A DNA stretch of 6,707 bases from assembly GCF_937877005.1 (NCBI RefSeq), contig NZ_CALEFV010000086.1, positions 1 to 6,707 of the forward strand. The letters run 5' to 3'. This document shows, in pieces, positions 1 through 5,477 of this stretch. The notes under the pieces are model-generated. The model made no database searches. It was not told the origin of the DNA and was given only the letters and a program-made list of their open reading frames with translations. The stretch comes from an uncultured Fibrobacter sp. Its GTDB lineage: Bacteria; Fibrobacterota; Fibrobacteria; Fibrobacterales; Fibrobacteraceae. The first letter of the stretch is position 1. Each line of letters begins with the position of its first letter. The position numbers were made by a program, and so were the translations under genes.

Positions 1-149
1 GGAATGACCACGAGGTAGGCGGCAACCAAGATAAGCGGTGCAACTGTGAGTGAAACCGGATTGTCTGCAGGGCCAGTGGCGAGGCAAATGAATCCGATAA
101 CCAAGAGCAACACACCGAGAGCAATCAGAATGATATTCTTTTTATCCAT
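1..149 (-). CDS. Small two-helix membrane protein, DUF3098-like (3' end outside window)
   Basis: The visible 49 codons begin at ATG 149-147 and run off the left edge, so the C-terminus is missing. The protein starts MDKKNIILIALGVLLLVIGF, a short basic N-terminus followed by a hydrophobic helix (about residues 5-24). A short polar loop with GPADNP follows, then a second hydrophobic segment (about residues 32-49, TVAPLILVAAYLVVIP). This two-helix hairpin with the 'APxxLxxAY' second segment resembles DUF3098, a family of roughly 70-residue membrane proteins known mainly from Bacteroidota and without a defined function. The start is supported by AAAGGA at 162-157, seven bases upstream, and by a promoter at 179-208. 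In Bacteroidota I recall such genes lying between ftsX and uppP. That is family knowledge and cannot be tested here. The coding call is firm; the family name is by resemblance only. Confidence 0.78.
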   Translation of the reverse strand, partial: MDKKNIILIALGVLLLVIGFICLATGPADNPVSLTVAPLILVAAYLVVI

Positions 150-178
150 CAGTAGGTCCTTTTCTCAAGTTACGAGCC

Positions 179-208
179 CAAATATACAAAGTTTATGGCC
201 CTTGTCAA
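179..208 (-). promoter_or_regulatory. Promoter of the DUF3098-like gene
   Basis: Read on the minus strand, TTGACA (208-203) is followed after 16 bases by TATATT (186-181). The -10 region also reads TATATTTG (186-179), an exact match to TAnnTTTG, the -7 box of Bacteroidota primary-sigma promoters. A start site near 172-175 would leave a leader of about 25 bases containing the AAAGGA ribosome-binding site. The promoter separates this gene from the upstream operon, although read-through from the operon remains possible because no strong terminator is visible between 209 and 257. Confidence 0.6.
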
Positions 209-252
209 GTCAAAACCCTGTAATTTGGACAAAAAAGTTGTTTTTAACGACA

Positions 253-269
253 GACAATTACTCGTTGTC
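253..269 (-). repeat. Small perfect hairpin around the mini-lipoprotein stop codon
   Basis: On the minus strand the arms GACAA (269-265) and TTGTC (257-253) enclose a seven-base loop, CGAGTAA, that ends in the gene's stop codon. A run of six T lies about 16 bases further downstream, too far for a standard intrinsic terminator. It could be a weak 3'-end structure. A stem this short can easily arise by chance. Confidence 0.3.
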
Positions 270-398
270 GAGTTCGTTATAGGCTTTCTCGGCGTTTTCG
301 CGAGTCTGGTCATTGTTGTCCTGCGGCGGATTGCTTGCGCAACCGACAACGAAAAGCAGGCTAGCGATTGCTGCGATGGCGGCGATGGTCTTTTTCAT
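258..398 (-). CDS. 46-residue mini-lipoprotein, function unknown
   Basis: This short gene translates to a complete lipoprotein precursor. It has a basic start (MKK), a hydrophobic stretch TIAAIAAIASLLF and a lipobox V-V-G-C with the acylated cysteine at residue 20, leaving a mature peptide of only 27 residues. The mature part is very polar (ASNPPQDNNDQ, then the helix-prone RENAEKAYNELDNE) with no cysteine after the lipid anchor. Alanine at +2 would favour the outer membrane under the enterobacterial Lol rule, which may not hold in this phylum. The start ATG is preceded by AAAGGA (410-405) at six bases. The gene begins 20 bases after the pgpH stop, so it is the last member of that operon. I do not recognise a family. 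Size and architecture recall small anchored lipopeptides such as entericidins, but no homology is claimed. Confidence 0.82.
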   Translation of the reverse strand: MKKTIAAIAAIASLLFVVGCASNPPQDNNDQTRENAEKAYNELDNE

Positions 399-404
399 GG
401 TGCG

Positions 405-421
405 TCCTTTGTTAAAGGTTA
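405..421 (-). promoter_or_regulatory. Hairpin sequestering the mini-lipoprotein ribosome-binding site
   Basis: Immediately after the pgpH stop codon TAA (421-419), the transcript reads CCTTT (418-414), AAC (413-411), AAAGG (410-406). This is a perfect 5-bp stem with a three-base loop. Its 3' arm is the Shine-Dalgarno sequence AAAGGA of the mini-lipoprotein. A ribosome terminating at the pgpH stop would cover the 5' arm and free the site, so the arrangement fits translational coupling. The base pairing is seen in the sequence; the regulatory role is inferred. Confidence 0.45.
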
Positions 422-2704
422 CTTTTGACCCGGATACTTGACACGGGTGTGATAAGTTCCGTCCAAACTGTGCAGGAATGCCTTTTCCAGCTTTGAAAGG
501 TCCTTGATGGACAGGTTACATTCGTTGAACTGGCCTTCGGTAAAGCGGCTCTCGATGGTCTTGTGGATCATGGCGGAGAGTGCTTCGGGGCTAGTGTCGG
601 TCATGGAGCGGCTGGTGGCCTCGATGATGTCTGCCAGCATGAGAATAGCCGTTTCCCTGCTCTGTGGTTTCGGTCCCTTGTAGCTGTAGTCTTCGATCTT
701 GACCTCTTCGCCGGTTTCCTTTGCCTTTTCCAGTGCTTTGTGGTAGAAGAACTGGATTACCGAGGAACCGTGGTGTTCGCGGATACCTGCGGCGACCAGG
801 TCGGGAATGTTGTATTCGTTGGCAAGGAGCGACCCCTGCTCGACATGGCCCGTGATAATCTTGACCGACTGGTCCGGATCCAGGTTGTTGTGCGGGTTTA
901 CGCCTTGTTTCTGGTTTTCGGTAAAGAACTCGGGACGCATTGTCTTTCCGATATCGTGATACAGGCCCATGACGCGTACTAGCAGCGAGTTGGCTCCGAT
1001 GCTTTCGGCCACGTGTTCGGCAAGGTTTGACACCTGGATGCTGTGATGGAATGTGCCCGGAGCGTACTCCGAGATGCGCTTGAGTGCCGGTCGGTTGAAG
1101 TCCGACATTTCCATGAGCGTAAGCACTGTCGTGATGCCGAAGAGCCTTTCGATAAGGTGGATGAGCAGCACCGAGGCTAGGGCAGAACAGATAATGATGT
1201 TCGCGCTACCGGCAATTAGGTTCTGATAGAAGGCCTCGAACGAGAATCGATTGCGCAGCAGGAGCATGACGCTGATTGCCGCAGCCATGGCGATAACGCC
1301 TACGATAATTCCCCACACGAATTGGACGCGGTAACGCATGCGGGCAATCGGATGTGTGGCGGCAAAGGTAATGGCGAAGGCGCAAATGGTTGCGGCGAGG
1401 TCGTAGCCGTTCAGGATACCGAAAATGAAGGCCGAGAAGACGCAGAAGGCGAGTCCGAGGCGCCTGTCGTAAAGCACCGTGGCGGTGACCGGGGCCAGCG
1501 CAAACGGATAGAGCCACATGAAGTCCAGGTTCTCGGGAATGATAGAAATGTCTGCGCTGCTCAGGCTTCCGGTCAGGTTGTGTACGCCCCAGATGGCGAC
1601 AATCTGCAATAGGACGAGCGCAATGAGGCTCCAGAGCTGGCGTCCGCTCTTGAAAATTCCGCGTGAAGGCGTGGAGTACAGGAAGATGAAGAAGAACAGG
1701 ATGATGATGGCGAAGATGAGGGCGTTGCCGTAAATCGCAGTGAACGTCTTCGAGTTTTCTTCCTTTTGTTGGGCGTTCTGGAGGGCATCGATCTTTTCGA
1801 GAATATCCTTGGTGATGGGCGCTCCCTGCGATACGATTTCCATGCCGCGCGGTACCATGCCCTTGATGAGCGTAACCTTGTTGCGCGCTTCCTCGCGGCT
1901 CGCGATCGTTTCTTTTTCTAGGTAGAACACGTTGGGCATCATGAACACGAACAATGTTTCGTAGAAGGCGCTCAGGAGCCCCTGTTCGTTCGGAAAACTC
2001 ATCTGCAGCTGAGCGAAAGCTTCGTCGATGCGGCGGCGCAGCGGCTGGATATTGCTCACTTCAACCGTGCTTTTCTCGTTGTCCTTGATGAGCGTGATGT
2101 TTGGCTTGCTGTAGACTATATACTTGAAATCCTGAAGGTTGTAGTTGTCGCGGTAGAGTTGCGCTGCAGTTTCGGAGTTCGCAATAAAGGTGTTCGAAAC
2201 TCCACTTTTAAGCATCTGGTTGAACACGGAAAGCAGGGAGTCGCGGGCCTTCGAATTCTGGCTGAGCGGTTTGATGGCAGATGTCGATATACGCTGTTTC
2301 AGCACTTCGTACAGCCTGGATGCCTGTACTACCTTGGGCTGCATCGTGGAGTCGGTTTCGCCGGCGGCATTCATCTGGTTGATCTGTGCCTGCAGGGAAC
2401 CGTATTGGGCTAGCTTGTGCAGAAATCCTTTCAGGTCCTCGGAAACGCGGTTAGTCTCGTCGCTGTTGTATCCGAAAATGGCGTTCACCTTTTCGGCGGC
2501 ACGAGTTCTTTCGGCCTGGATTTCCTGTTCGGATTTGGGAACTTCAAAATTGAAGGGCGCGACGATCGTTCGCGTACTGACCTGGCCTAGGTGCGGGCGT
2601 TCCGCCTGCAATGCGATGTTCTTGTCCGGAAAAAGGAAAATGGTCGCTGCGGCAACAAGAATGTAACCCAGCGTTAGGTGGATTTTCATCTGCTTTCTTT
2701 TCAT
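419..2704 (-). CDS. pgpH: Seven-transmembrane HD-domain phosphodiesterase (PgpH/YqfF family, cyclic-di-AMP hydrolase type)
   Basis: This 761-residue protein has the full PgpH layout. There is an N-terminal membrane helix (about 8-26), then an exported 7TMR-HDED domain (about 30-320). About seven helices follow (roughly 323-343, 355-374, 394-411, 414-431, 434-451, 461-483, 494-516), then a cytosolic HD hydrolase domain (about 545-710). The metal and catalytic residues appear intact: H553/H554 in GTFHHS, H583-D584 in HDIG, H620 in TGHV, H644-H645 in EHHG and D692 in LADIIEA. Characterised relatives such as Listeria PgpH cleave cyclic-di-AMP to pApA; that substrate is inferred here. The start lies two bases after the phoH stop, with AAGGA (2718-2714) nine bases upstream inside phoH. 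The alternative Met6 has a poorer ribosome-binding site. The mini-lipoprotein follows after 20 bases. The length is usual for the family and there is no sign of damage. Confidence 0.93.
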   Translation of the reverse strand: MKRKQMKIHLTLGYILVAAATIFLFPDKNIALQAERPHLGQVSTRTIVAPFNFEVPKSEQEIQAERTRAAEKVNAIFGYNSDETNRVSEDLKGFLHKLAQYGSLQAQINQMNAAGETDSTMQPKVVQASRLYEVLKQRISTSAIKPLSQNSKARDSLLSVFNQMLKSGVSNTFIANSETAAQLYRDNYNLQDFKYIVYSKPNITLIKDNEKSTVEVSNIQPLRRRIDEAFAQLQMSFPNEQGLLSAFYETLFVFMMPNVFYLEKETIASREEARNKVTLIKGMVPRGMEIVSQGAPITKDILEKIDALQNAQQKEENSKTFTAIYGNALIFAIIILFFFIFLYSTPSRGIFKSGRQLWSLIALVLLQIVAIWGVHNLTGSLSSADISIIPENLDFMWLYPFALAPVTATVLYDRRLGLAFCVFSAFIFGILNGYDLAATICAFAITFAATHPIARMRYRVQFVWGIIVGVIAMAAAISVMLLLRNRFSFEAFYQNLIAGSANIIICSALASVLLIHLIERLFGITTVLTLMEMSDFNRPALKRISEYAPGTFHHSIQVSNLAEHVAESIGANSLLVRVMGLYHDIGKTMRPEFFTENQKQGVNPHNNLDPDQSVKIITGHVEQGSLLANEYNIPDLVAAGIREHHGSSVIQFFYHKALEKAKETGEEVKIEDYSYKGPKPQSRETAILMLADIIEATSRSMTDTSPEALSAMIHKTIESRFTEGQFNECNLSIKDLSKLEKAFLHSLDGTYHTRVKYPGQK

Positions 2705-2706
2705 GA

Positions 2707-3660
2707 TTACTTGTCCTTCTCGTAGGCGTTGAGAATATCTTTGACGAGTGGGTGACGGAGCACGTCGGTGGCGTCGAATTCCACCTGCGCAATTCCGCGA
2801 ATACCTTTCAGGAGATTCATGGCGTGAACCAGGCCTGATTTCTGGCCTTTGGCGAGGTCTACCTGGGTCGAGTCCCCGGTGATGATCGCCTTGCTATGGG
2901 GACCGAGTCGGGTGAGGAACATCTTCATCTGTTCGGGCGTCGTGTTCTGCGCCTCGTCCAAGATGATGAAGGCACGCTTGAGCGTGCGGCCGCGCATGTA
3001 GGCGAGGGGGGCGACTTCGATGGAGCCCGTCTCCTCGTAGCGGCGGAGCTTTTCTGTCGGCAGAAGTTCTGCAAGGCTGTCGTGGATGGGGCGCAGGTAG
3101 GGGGCTATCTTTTCCTTGAGGTCGCCGGGCAGGTAGCCGAGCGATTCTCCCGCTTCGACTGCCGGGCGAACGAGACAGATTCGTTCCGCTTCGTGTCGTT
3201 CTAGGCTTGCGACGGCGAGCGTTACCGCAAGGAAGGTCTTGCCGGTTCCGGCAGGGCCTTTCGCAAAGATAATGTCGTTGTGTTCAACTGCGGCTACCAG
3301 TTCGGCCTGTGCTCTTGTTTTGGGGAATACCGTGACGCCGAGCCTGTTTCTAAAGACTGGTGTCGAGGGAATTGAATCCGTTCCGGAGAACTTTCCTGCA
3401 GAATCCGTCGGATCGAGTAGGTGCTCAAGTTGCTTGGCTGTCAGGACCTTTCCCTGCCTTGCGGCAATTTTCAGCTGGTCAAGGACCGCGCTGACCCCAG
3501 CGATGTCGCCGCCATCATTGGCGATAATCGTAAGACCAGACAGGCGAGTTTGTATTTCAACACAAAAACGGCTCTCCAGCAAGCGGAAAACCGTTTCGTT
3601 CTCGCCTGAAATCGTCCGTTTCAGGTCATCTGATAAAGAATAGCGCAGAGACTCGCTCAT
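2707..3660 (-). CDS. phoH: PhoH-family ATPase (PhoH/PhoL-like)
   Basis: This 317-residue cytosolic P-loop ATPase is near the usual family length. An N-terminal KH-like region (about 20-82) is followed by the PhoH ATPase domain (about 108-312). It has Walker A GPAGTGKT (135-142), the family motif VRPAVEAGESLGYLPGD (164-180), Walker B FIILDEAQ with D235-E236, a TGDSTQVDL motif (261-269) and a conserved late arginine in VLRHPLV (R302). PhoH proteins are associated with RNA metabolism and often sit beside pgpH and the rRNA-maturation endonuclease gene ybeY. Here pgpH follows after two bases and no ybeY is present. The gene starts nine bases after the upstream lipoprotein stop, with no clear Shine-Dalgarno sequence (only GGA directly before ATG), so it probably depends on translation of the lipoprotein. 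An in-frame stop just upstream rules out a longer N-terminus. The family call is firm; the exact cellular substrate is unknown. Confidence 0.94.
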   Translation of the reverse strand: MSESLRYSLSDDLKRTISGENETVFRLLESRFCVEIQTRLSGLTIIANDGGDIAGVSAVLDQLKIAARQGKVLTAKQLEHLLDPTDSAGKFSGTDSIPSTPVFRNRLGVTVFPKTRAQAELVAAVEHNDIIFAKGPAGTGKTFLAVTLAVASLERHEAERICLVRPAVEAGESLGYLPGDLKEKIAPYLRPIHDSLAELLPTEKLRRYEETGSIEVAPLAYMRGRTLKRAFIILDEAQNTTPEQMKMFLTRLGPHSKAIITGDSTQVDLAKGQKSGLVHAMNLLKGIRGIAQVEFDATDVLRHPLVKDILNAYEKDK

Positions 3661-3661
3661 T

Positions 3662-3677
3662 CCGAAAGCTTATTCGG
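3662..3677 (-). promoter_or_regulatory. Intercistronic hairpin between the lipoprotein and phoH
   Basis: On the minus strand the arms CCGAA (3677-3673) and TTCGG (3666-3662) form a perfect 5-bp stem around the loop TAAGCT. The first three loop bases are the lipoprotein's stop codon, and the phoH ATG begins one base after the stem. phoH has no good ribosome-binding site, so this structure plausibly links phoH translation to termination on the lipoprotein. The pairing is directly visible; the function is inferred and the short stem could be fortuitous. Confidence 0.38.
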
Positions 3678-3975
3678 CTGCGGGTGCCTCGGAAGATTCA
3701 GGAGCGGTAGAAATGCCGAGCTTGTTCTTCGCTTCGAAGATTTCCTTGCGGAGCTTGTGGTTTTCTTCGGTAATGGCGACGGCTTCCTGTTCGGTCTTCT
3801 TCAGCTTGTTTTCGTCGATATGTTCCTTCGGGGCGGAGGACTTGCTGCTTTCGGCAGCGGCTCCGTCGTCAGAGTCATAGTTGTCGCTAGAACCACCGGA
3901 AGAACCGGCGCAAGCAGTGAACAGGGCAACAGTCATGGTTGCAAGGATCAGTTTCCAATTTTTCAAAAGAGACAT
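3670..3975 (-). CDS. Small coiled-coil lipoprotein, function unknown
   Basis: This 101-residue precursor has a lipoprotein signal peptide: MSLLKNWK, a hydrophobic core LILATMTVALF and a lipobox F-T-A-C with the acylated cysteine at residue 22. Phenylalanine at -3 is less usual than leucine but tolerated. The mature protein begins with a Gly/Ser/Asp-rich flexible linker (about 23-50). It continues with a charged, heptad-like helix (about 54-88, rich in K/E with L, I and V spaced as in a coiled coil) and ends in a Pro/Ala/Glu tail. This suits a short tether or oligomerising stalk projecting from a membrane into the periplasm. The start is supported by GGAG (3988-3985), nine bases upstream, and the gene is first in the operon with phoH and pgpH. 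It shares no visible sequence with the mini-lipoprotein at the other end of the operon apart from the lipoprotein design. I do not recognise a family. Confidence 0.85.
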   Translation of the reverse strand: MSLLKNWKLILATMTVALFTACAGSSGGSSDNYDSDDGAAAESSKSSAPKEHIDENKLKKTEQEAVAITEENHKLRKEIFEAKNKLGISTAPESSEAPAAE

Positions 3976-4007
3976 TTATTCAGGCTCCATTCTAGTCTGT
4001 GATGACC

Positions 4008-4042
4008 AAAATCTATAATAATTTGAGGCGGAAGGAGAACAA
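4008..4042 (-). promoter_or_regulatory. Candidate promoter of the lipoprotein-phoH-pgpH operon
   Basis: On the minus strand TTGTTC (4042-4037) is followed after 16 bases by TATTAT (4020-4015), which matches five of six bases of the classical -10. The adjoining TAGATTTTG (4015-4007) is one base longer than the Bacteroidota-type TAnnTTTG box. A start near 4005-4008 gives a leader of about 30 bases with GGAG before the lipoprotein ATG. The -35 is only moderate. Confidence 0.4.
4014..4025 (+). promoter_or_regulatory. Candidate -10 region of pepP
   Basis: TATAAT (4014-4019) is an exact classical -10 hexamer followed by AATTTG. No convincing -35 lies 16-18 bases upstream. A start near 4026 would give a leader of about 60 bases before the ATG at 4087. 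The box shares five bases with the opposing TATTAT box of the lipoprotein operon, so the two promoters would compete. Confidence 0.4.
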
Positions 4043-4061
4043 AAAAGGTAAATTTATTGCG

Positions 4062-4082
4062 AAAAAACAGTTTTTTAGAGGA
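4062..4082 (+). promoter_or_regulatory. A/T palindrome and ribosome-binding site before pepP
   Basis: AAAAAACAGTTTTTT (4062-4076) is a perfect 7+1+7 palindrome lying directly before the Shine-Dalgarno sequence AGAGGA (4077-4082). AGAGGA stands four bases before the ATG at 4087. This site decides the start: an in-frame TTG at 4057 has only a weak AAGG upstream and would add ten unremarkable residues. An orphan AAGGAG (4032-4037) further up has no start codon at usable distance. Confidence 0.5.
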
Positions 4083-4086
4083 AAAT

Positions 4087-5448
4087 ATGGCTACAAAATC
4101 CATTTCTTCGCCCTATTCGCAAGTATTTGTCTCGTCCAAACGCTACAATTCCAGGAATTTATATAGAAAACGTCGTCTCGCCATGCTTAAGGAGCTAGAC
4201 TCCTTATGTGTGTTCGCGGGAATCCCCGTGGATCCCGGAACAGAAGAGGCCTATGTGCAGACTTGGAACCGCATGATACAGGAACCGGCCTTCATGTACC
4301 TGACGGGAATTAACCAGGCGGGGTGTTTCCTGCTGCTCGATCCCCGTACCAATGAAGAAATCCTGTTCGTACCCCCCAAGGATCCGTTCAAGGAATTCTG
4401 GAATGGCAAGCGGCTTGGATTCCTTGAAGGCGACGACGAAGTTTCGAAAATTACTGGAATTGCCGATGTCCGTCCGTCCGAAGAACTCTGGGATACCATC
4501 GTGGCCAGGGCCCGCAAGCTCCCGAAGGACGCGCATGTCTACGCCTACTACTTTGAAAAGTTCAAGGAAGACCACAACGACCGGTTCAAGAAACAGCTCG
4601 CCAAGGCGCTTAGGCCGACGGGAGTCTCAATCCGGAGCGCATCGGCGATTCACTGGAAACTGCGTCTTCCGTTGGAACCGGAACGCATCAAGGACGCCGA
4701 GGCGGCGCAGGCCGTAACGGATAGGGCTTTTCGCAAGGTGCTTGCAAACCTCTCGACCTACGAAAACGAACGCACGCTCGGCCTTGCGCTTGACTACGAG
4801 ATGCAGCGCGAAAGCGACGGCGATCTTGCTTTTCCGACCATTGTTGCTGGCGGCGCGAACGCCTGCTGCCTGCATTATGTCAAGAAGGACGAACCCTTGA
4901 AGGCAGGGGAGCTCGTGCTGCTTGACTTCGGCATCCGTATCGGATCTCTGCACAGCGATATCTCGCGCACGATTCCCGTGAATGGAAAGTTCGATCCTCT
5001 ACAGAAACTTCTTTATCAGATAGTCCTTGATTCTGCGTTCGAGTACCAGAAATACGTGAAGCCCGGTGTATCGCTCAAGGATATCGGGAACGTGCCCTGG
5101 GAATACATTATGCAGGAGCTGGAAACGCGTCTTGTCAAGGAAGCGAAGGGTTCGTACAAACTATTGTACAACAGGCGCCCGCATGGAGTGAGTCACTTCA
5201 TCGGTGAACAGATTCACGAAGGGGAACCGGGTACGCGTTCGCTAGAAACGGTCCTGGAACCAGGCATGCTGATTTCGTGCGAGCCCGGTCTCTATGGTGA
5301 ATTCTGGGCGACTATCGGCGGAAAAAGATACCGCGAGAAAATAGGCATCCGCATCGAAGATGACCTGCTGATTACCAGGAATGGTTTCGTGAATATTTCT
5401 AGGAGTATTCCTAAAACGGTCGAGGAACTTGAGAAGGCTATTTCATAG
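4087..5448 (+). CDS. pepP: Xaa-Pro aminopeptidase, M24B family (aminopeptidase P-like)
   Basis: This 453-residue cytosolic metallopeptidase is predicted to remove an N-terminal residue that precedes proline. The N-terminal AMP_N-type domain (about 25-175) carries the family features RKRRLAMLKEL, FMYLTGINQAG and WNGKRLGF. The C-terminal pita-bread peptidase domain (about 205-440) has all five expected metal ligands: D280 in LLDFG, D291 in SDISRT, H370 in HGVSH, E399 in CEPGLY and E424 in IRIEDD. It also has H263 in LHY and H377 as the extra active-site histidines. The length matches the family. No signal peptide is visible, although the first 24 residues form a Ser/Tyr-rich extension. The ATG at 4087 was chosen over TTG 4057 for its AGAGGA site. 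The gene is a single transcription unit, divergent from the lipoprotein operon and convergent with the NifU-like gene 17 bases away. Prolidase is the main alternative, but the AMP_N domain argues for aminopeptidase P. Confidence 0.93.
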   Translation: MATKSISSPYSQVFVSSKRYNSRNLYRKRRLAMLKELDSLCVFAGIPVDPGTEEAYVQTWNRMIQEPAFMYLTGINQAGCFLLLDPRTNEEILFVPPKDPFKEFWNGKRLGFLEGDDEVSKITGIADVRPSEELWDTIVARARKLPKDAHVYAYYFEKFKEDHNDRFKKQLAKALRPTGVSIRSASAIHWKLRLPLEPERIKDAEAAQAVTDRAFRKVLANLSTYENERTLGLALDYEMQRESDGDLAFPTIVAGGANACCLHYVKKDEPLKAGELVLLDFGIRIGSLHSDISRTIPVNGKFDPLQKLLYQIVLDSAFEYQKYVKPGVSLKDIGNVPWEYIMQELETRLVKEAKGSYKLLYNRRPHGVSHFIGEQIHEGEPGTRSLETVLEPGMLISCEPGLYGEFWATIGGKRYREKIGIRIEDDLLITRNGFVNISRSIPKTVEELEKAIS

Positions 5449-5477
5449 CCGCCCTAGGCTAGTCTCTAGAATAGGCT
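5436..5477. repeat. Clustered inverted repeats at the pepP / NifU-like convergent junction
   Basis: GGCTA (5436-5440), TAGCC (5446-5450) and GGCTA (5457-5461) can form two mutually exclusive 5-bp hairpins, with loops of five and six bases. The middle arm contains the pepP stop codon TAG. CTAG-TCT-CTAG (5459-5469) includes the stop codon of the opposing gene, and TAGGCT occurs directly repeated at 5455-5460 and 5472-5477. No T-run follows in either direction, so a standard intrinsic terminator is not supported. It may be a weak two-way end structure. Confidence 0.3.

Noticed and set aside
229..252. Possible intrinsic terminator after the mini-lipoprotein (GTT-AAAAAC-AAC followed by six T)
   Set aside because: The stem is only three base pairs and AT-rich. 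It is too weak to call despite the T-run.
46..428. Two overlapping plus-strand frames at the left end
   Set aside because: They lie opposite the DUF3098-like gene, its promoter and the mini-lipoprotein, all of which have ribosome-binding sites and coherent protein features on the minus strand.
563..982. Plus-strand open frame antisense to the HD domain of pgpH
   Set aside because: It overlaps highly conserved catalytic motifs on the minus strand and shows no protein features of its own.
1680..1725. Purine-rich repeat-like run of GAAGAAGAA and GATGATGATGG units
   Set aside because: On the coding strand it is the pyrimidine-rich sequence of a Phe/Ile/Leu transmembrane helix of pgpH (about residues 328-343). 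The repetition is explained by the protein.
4057..4086. TTG start at 4057 for pepP
   Set aside because: ATG 4087 has AGAGGA four bases upstream and the extra ten residues add no recognisable feature.
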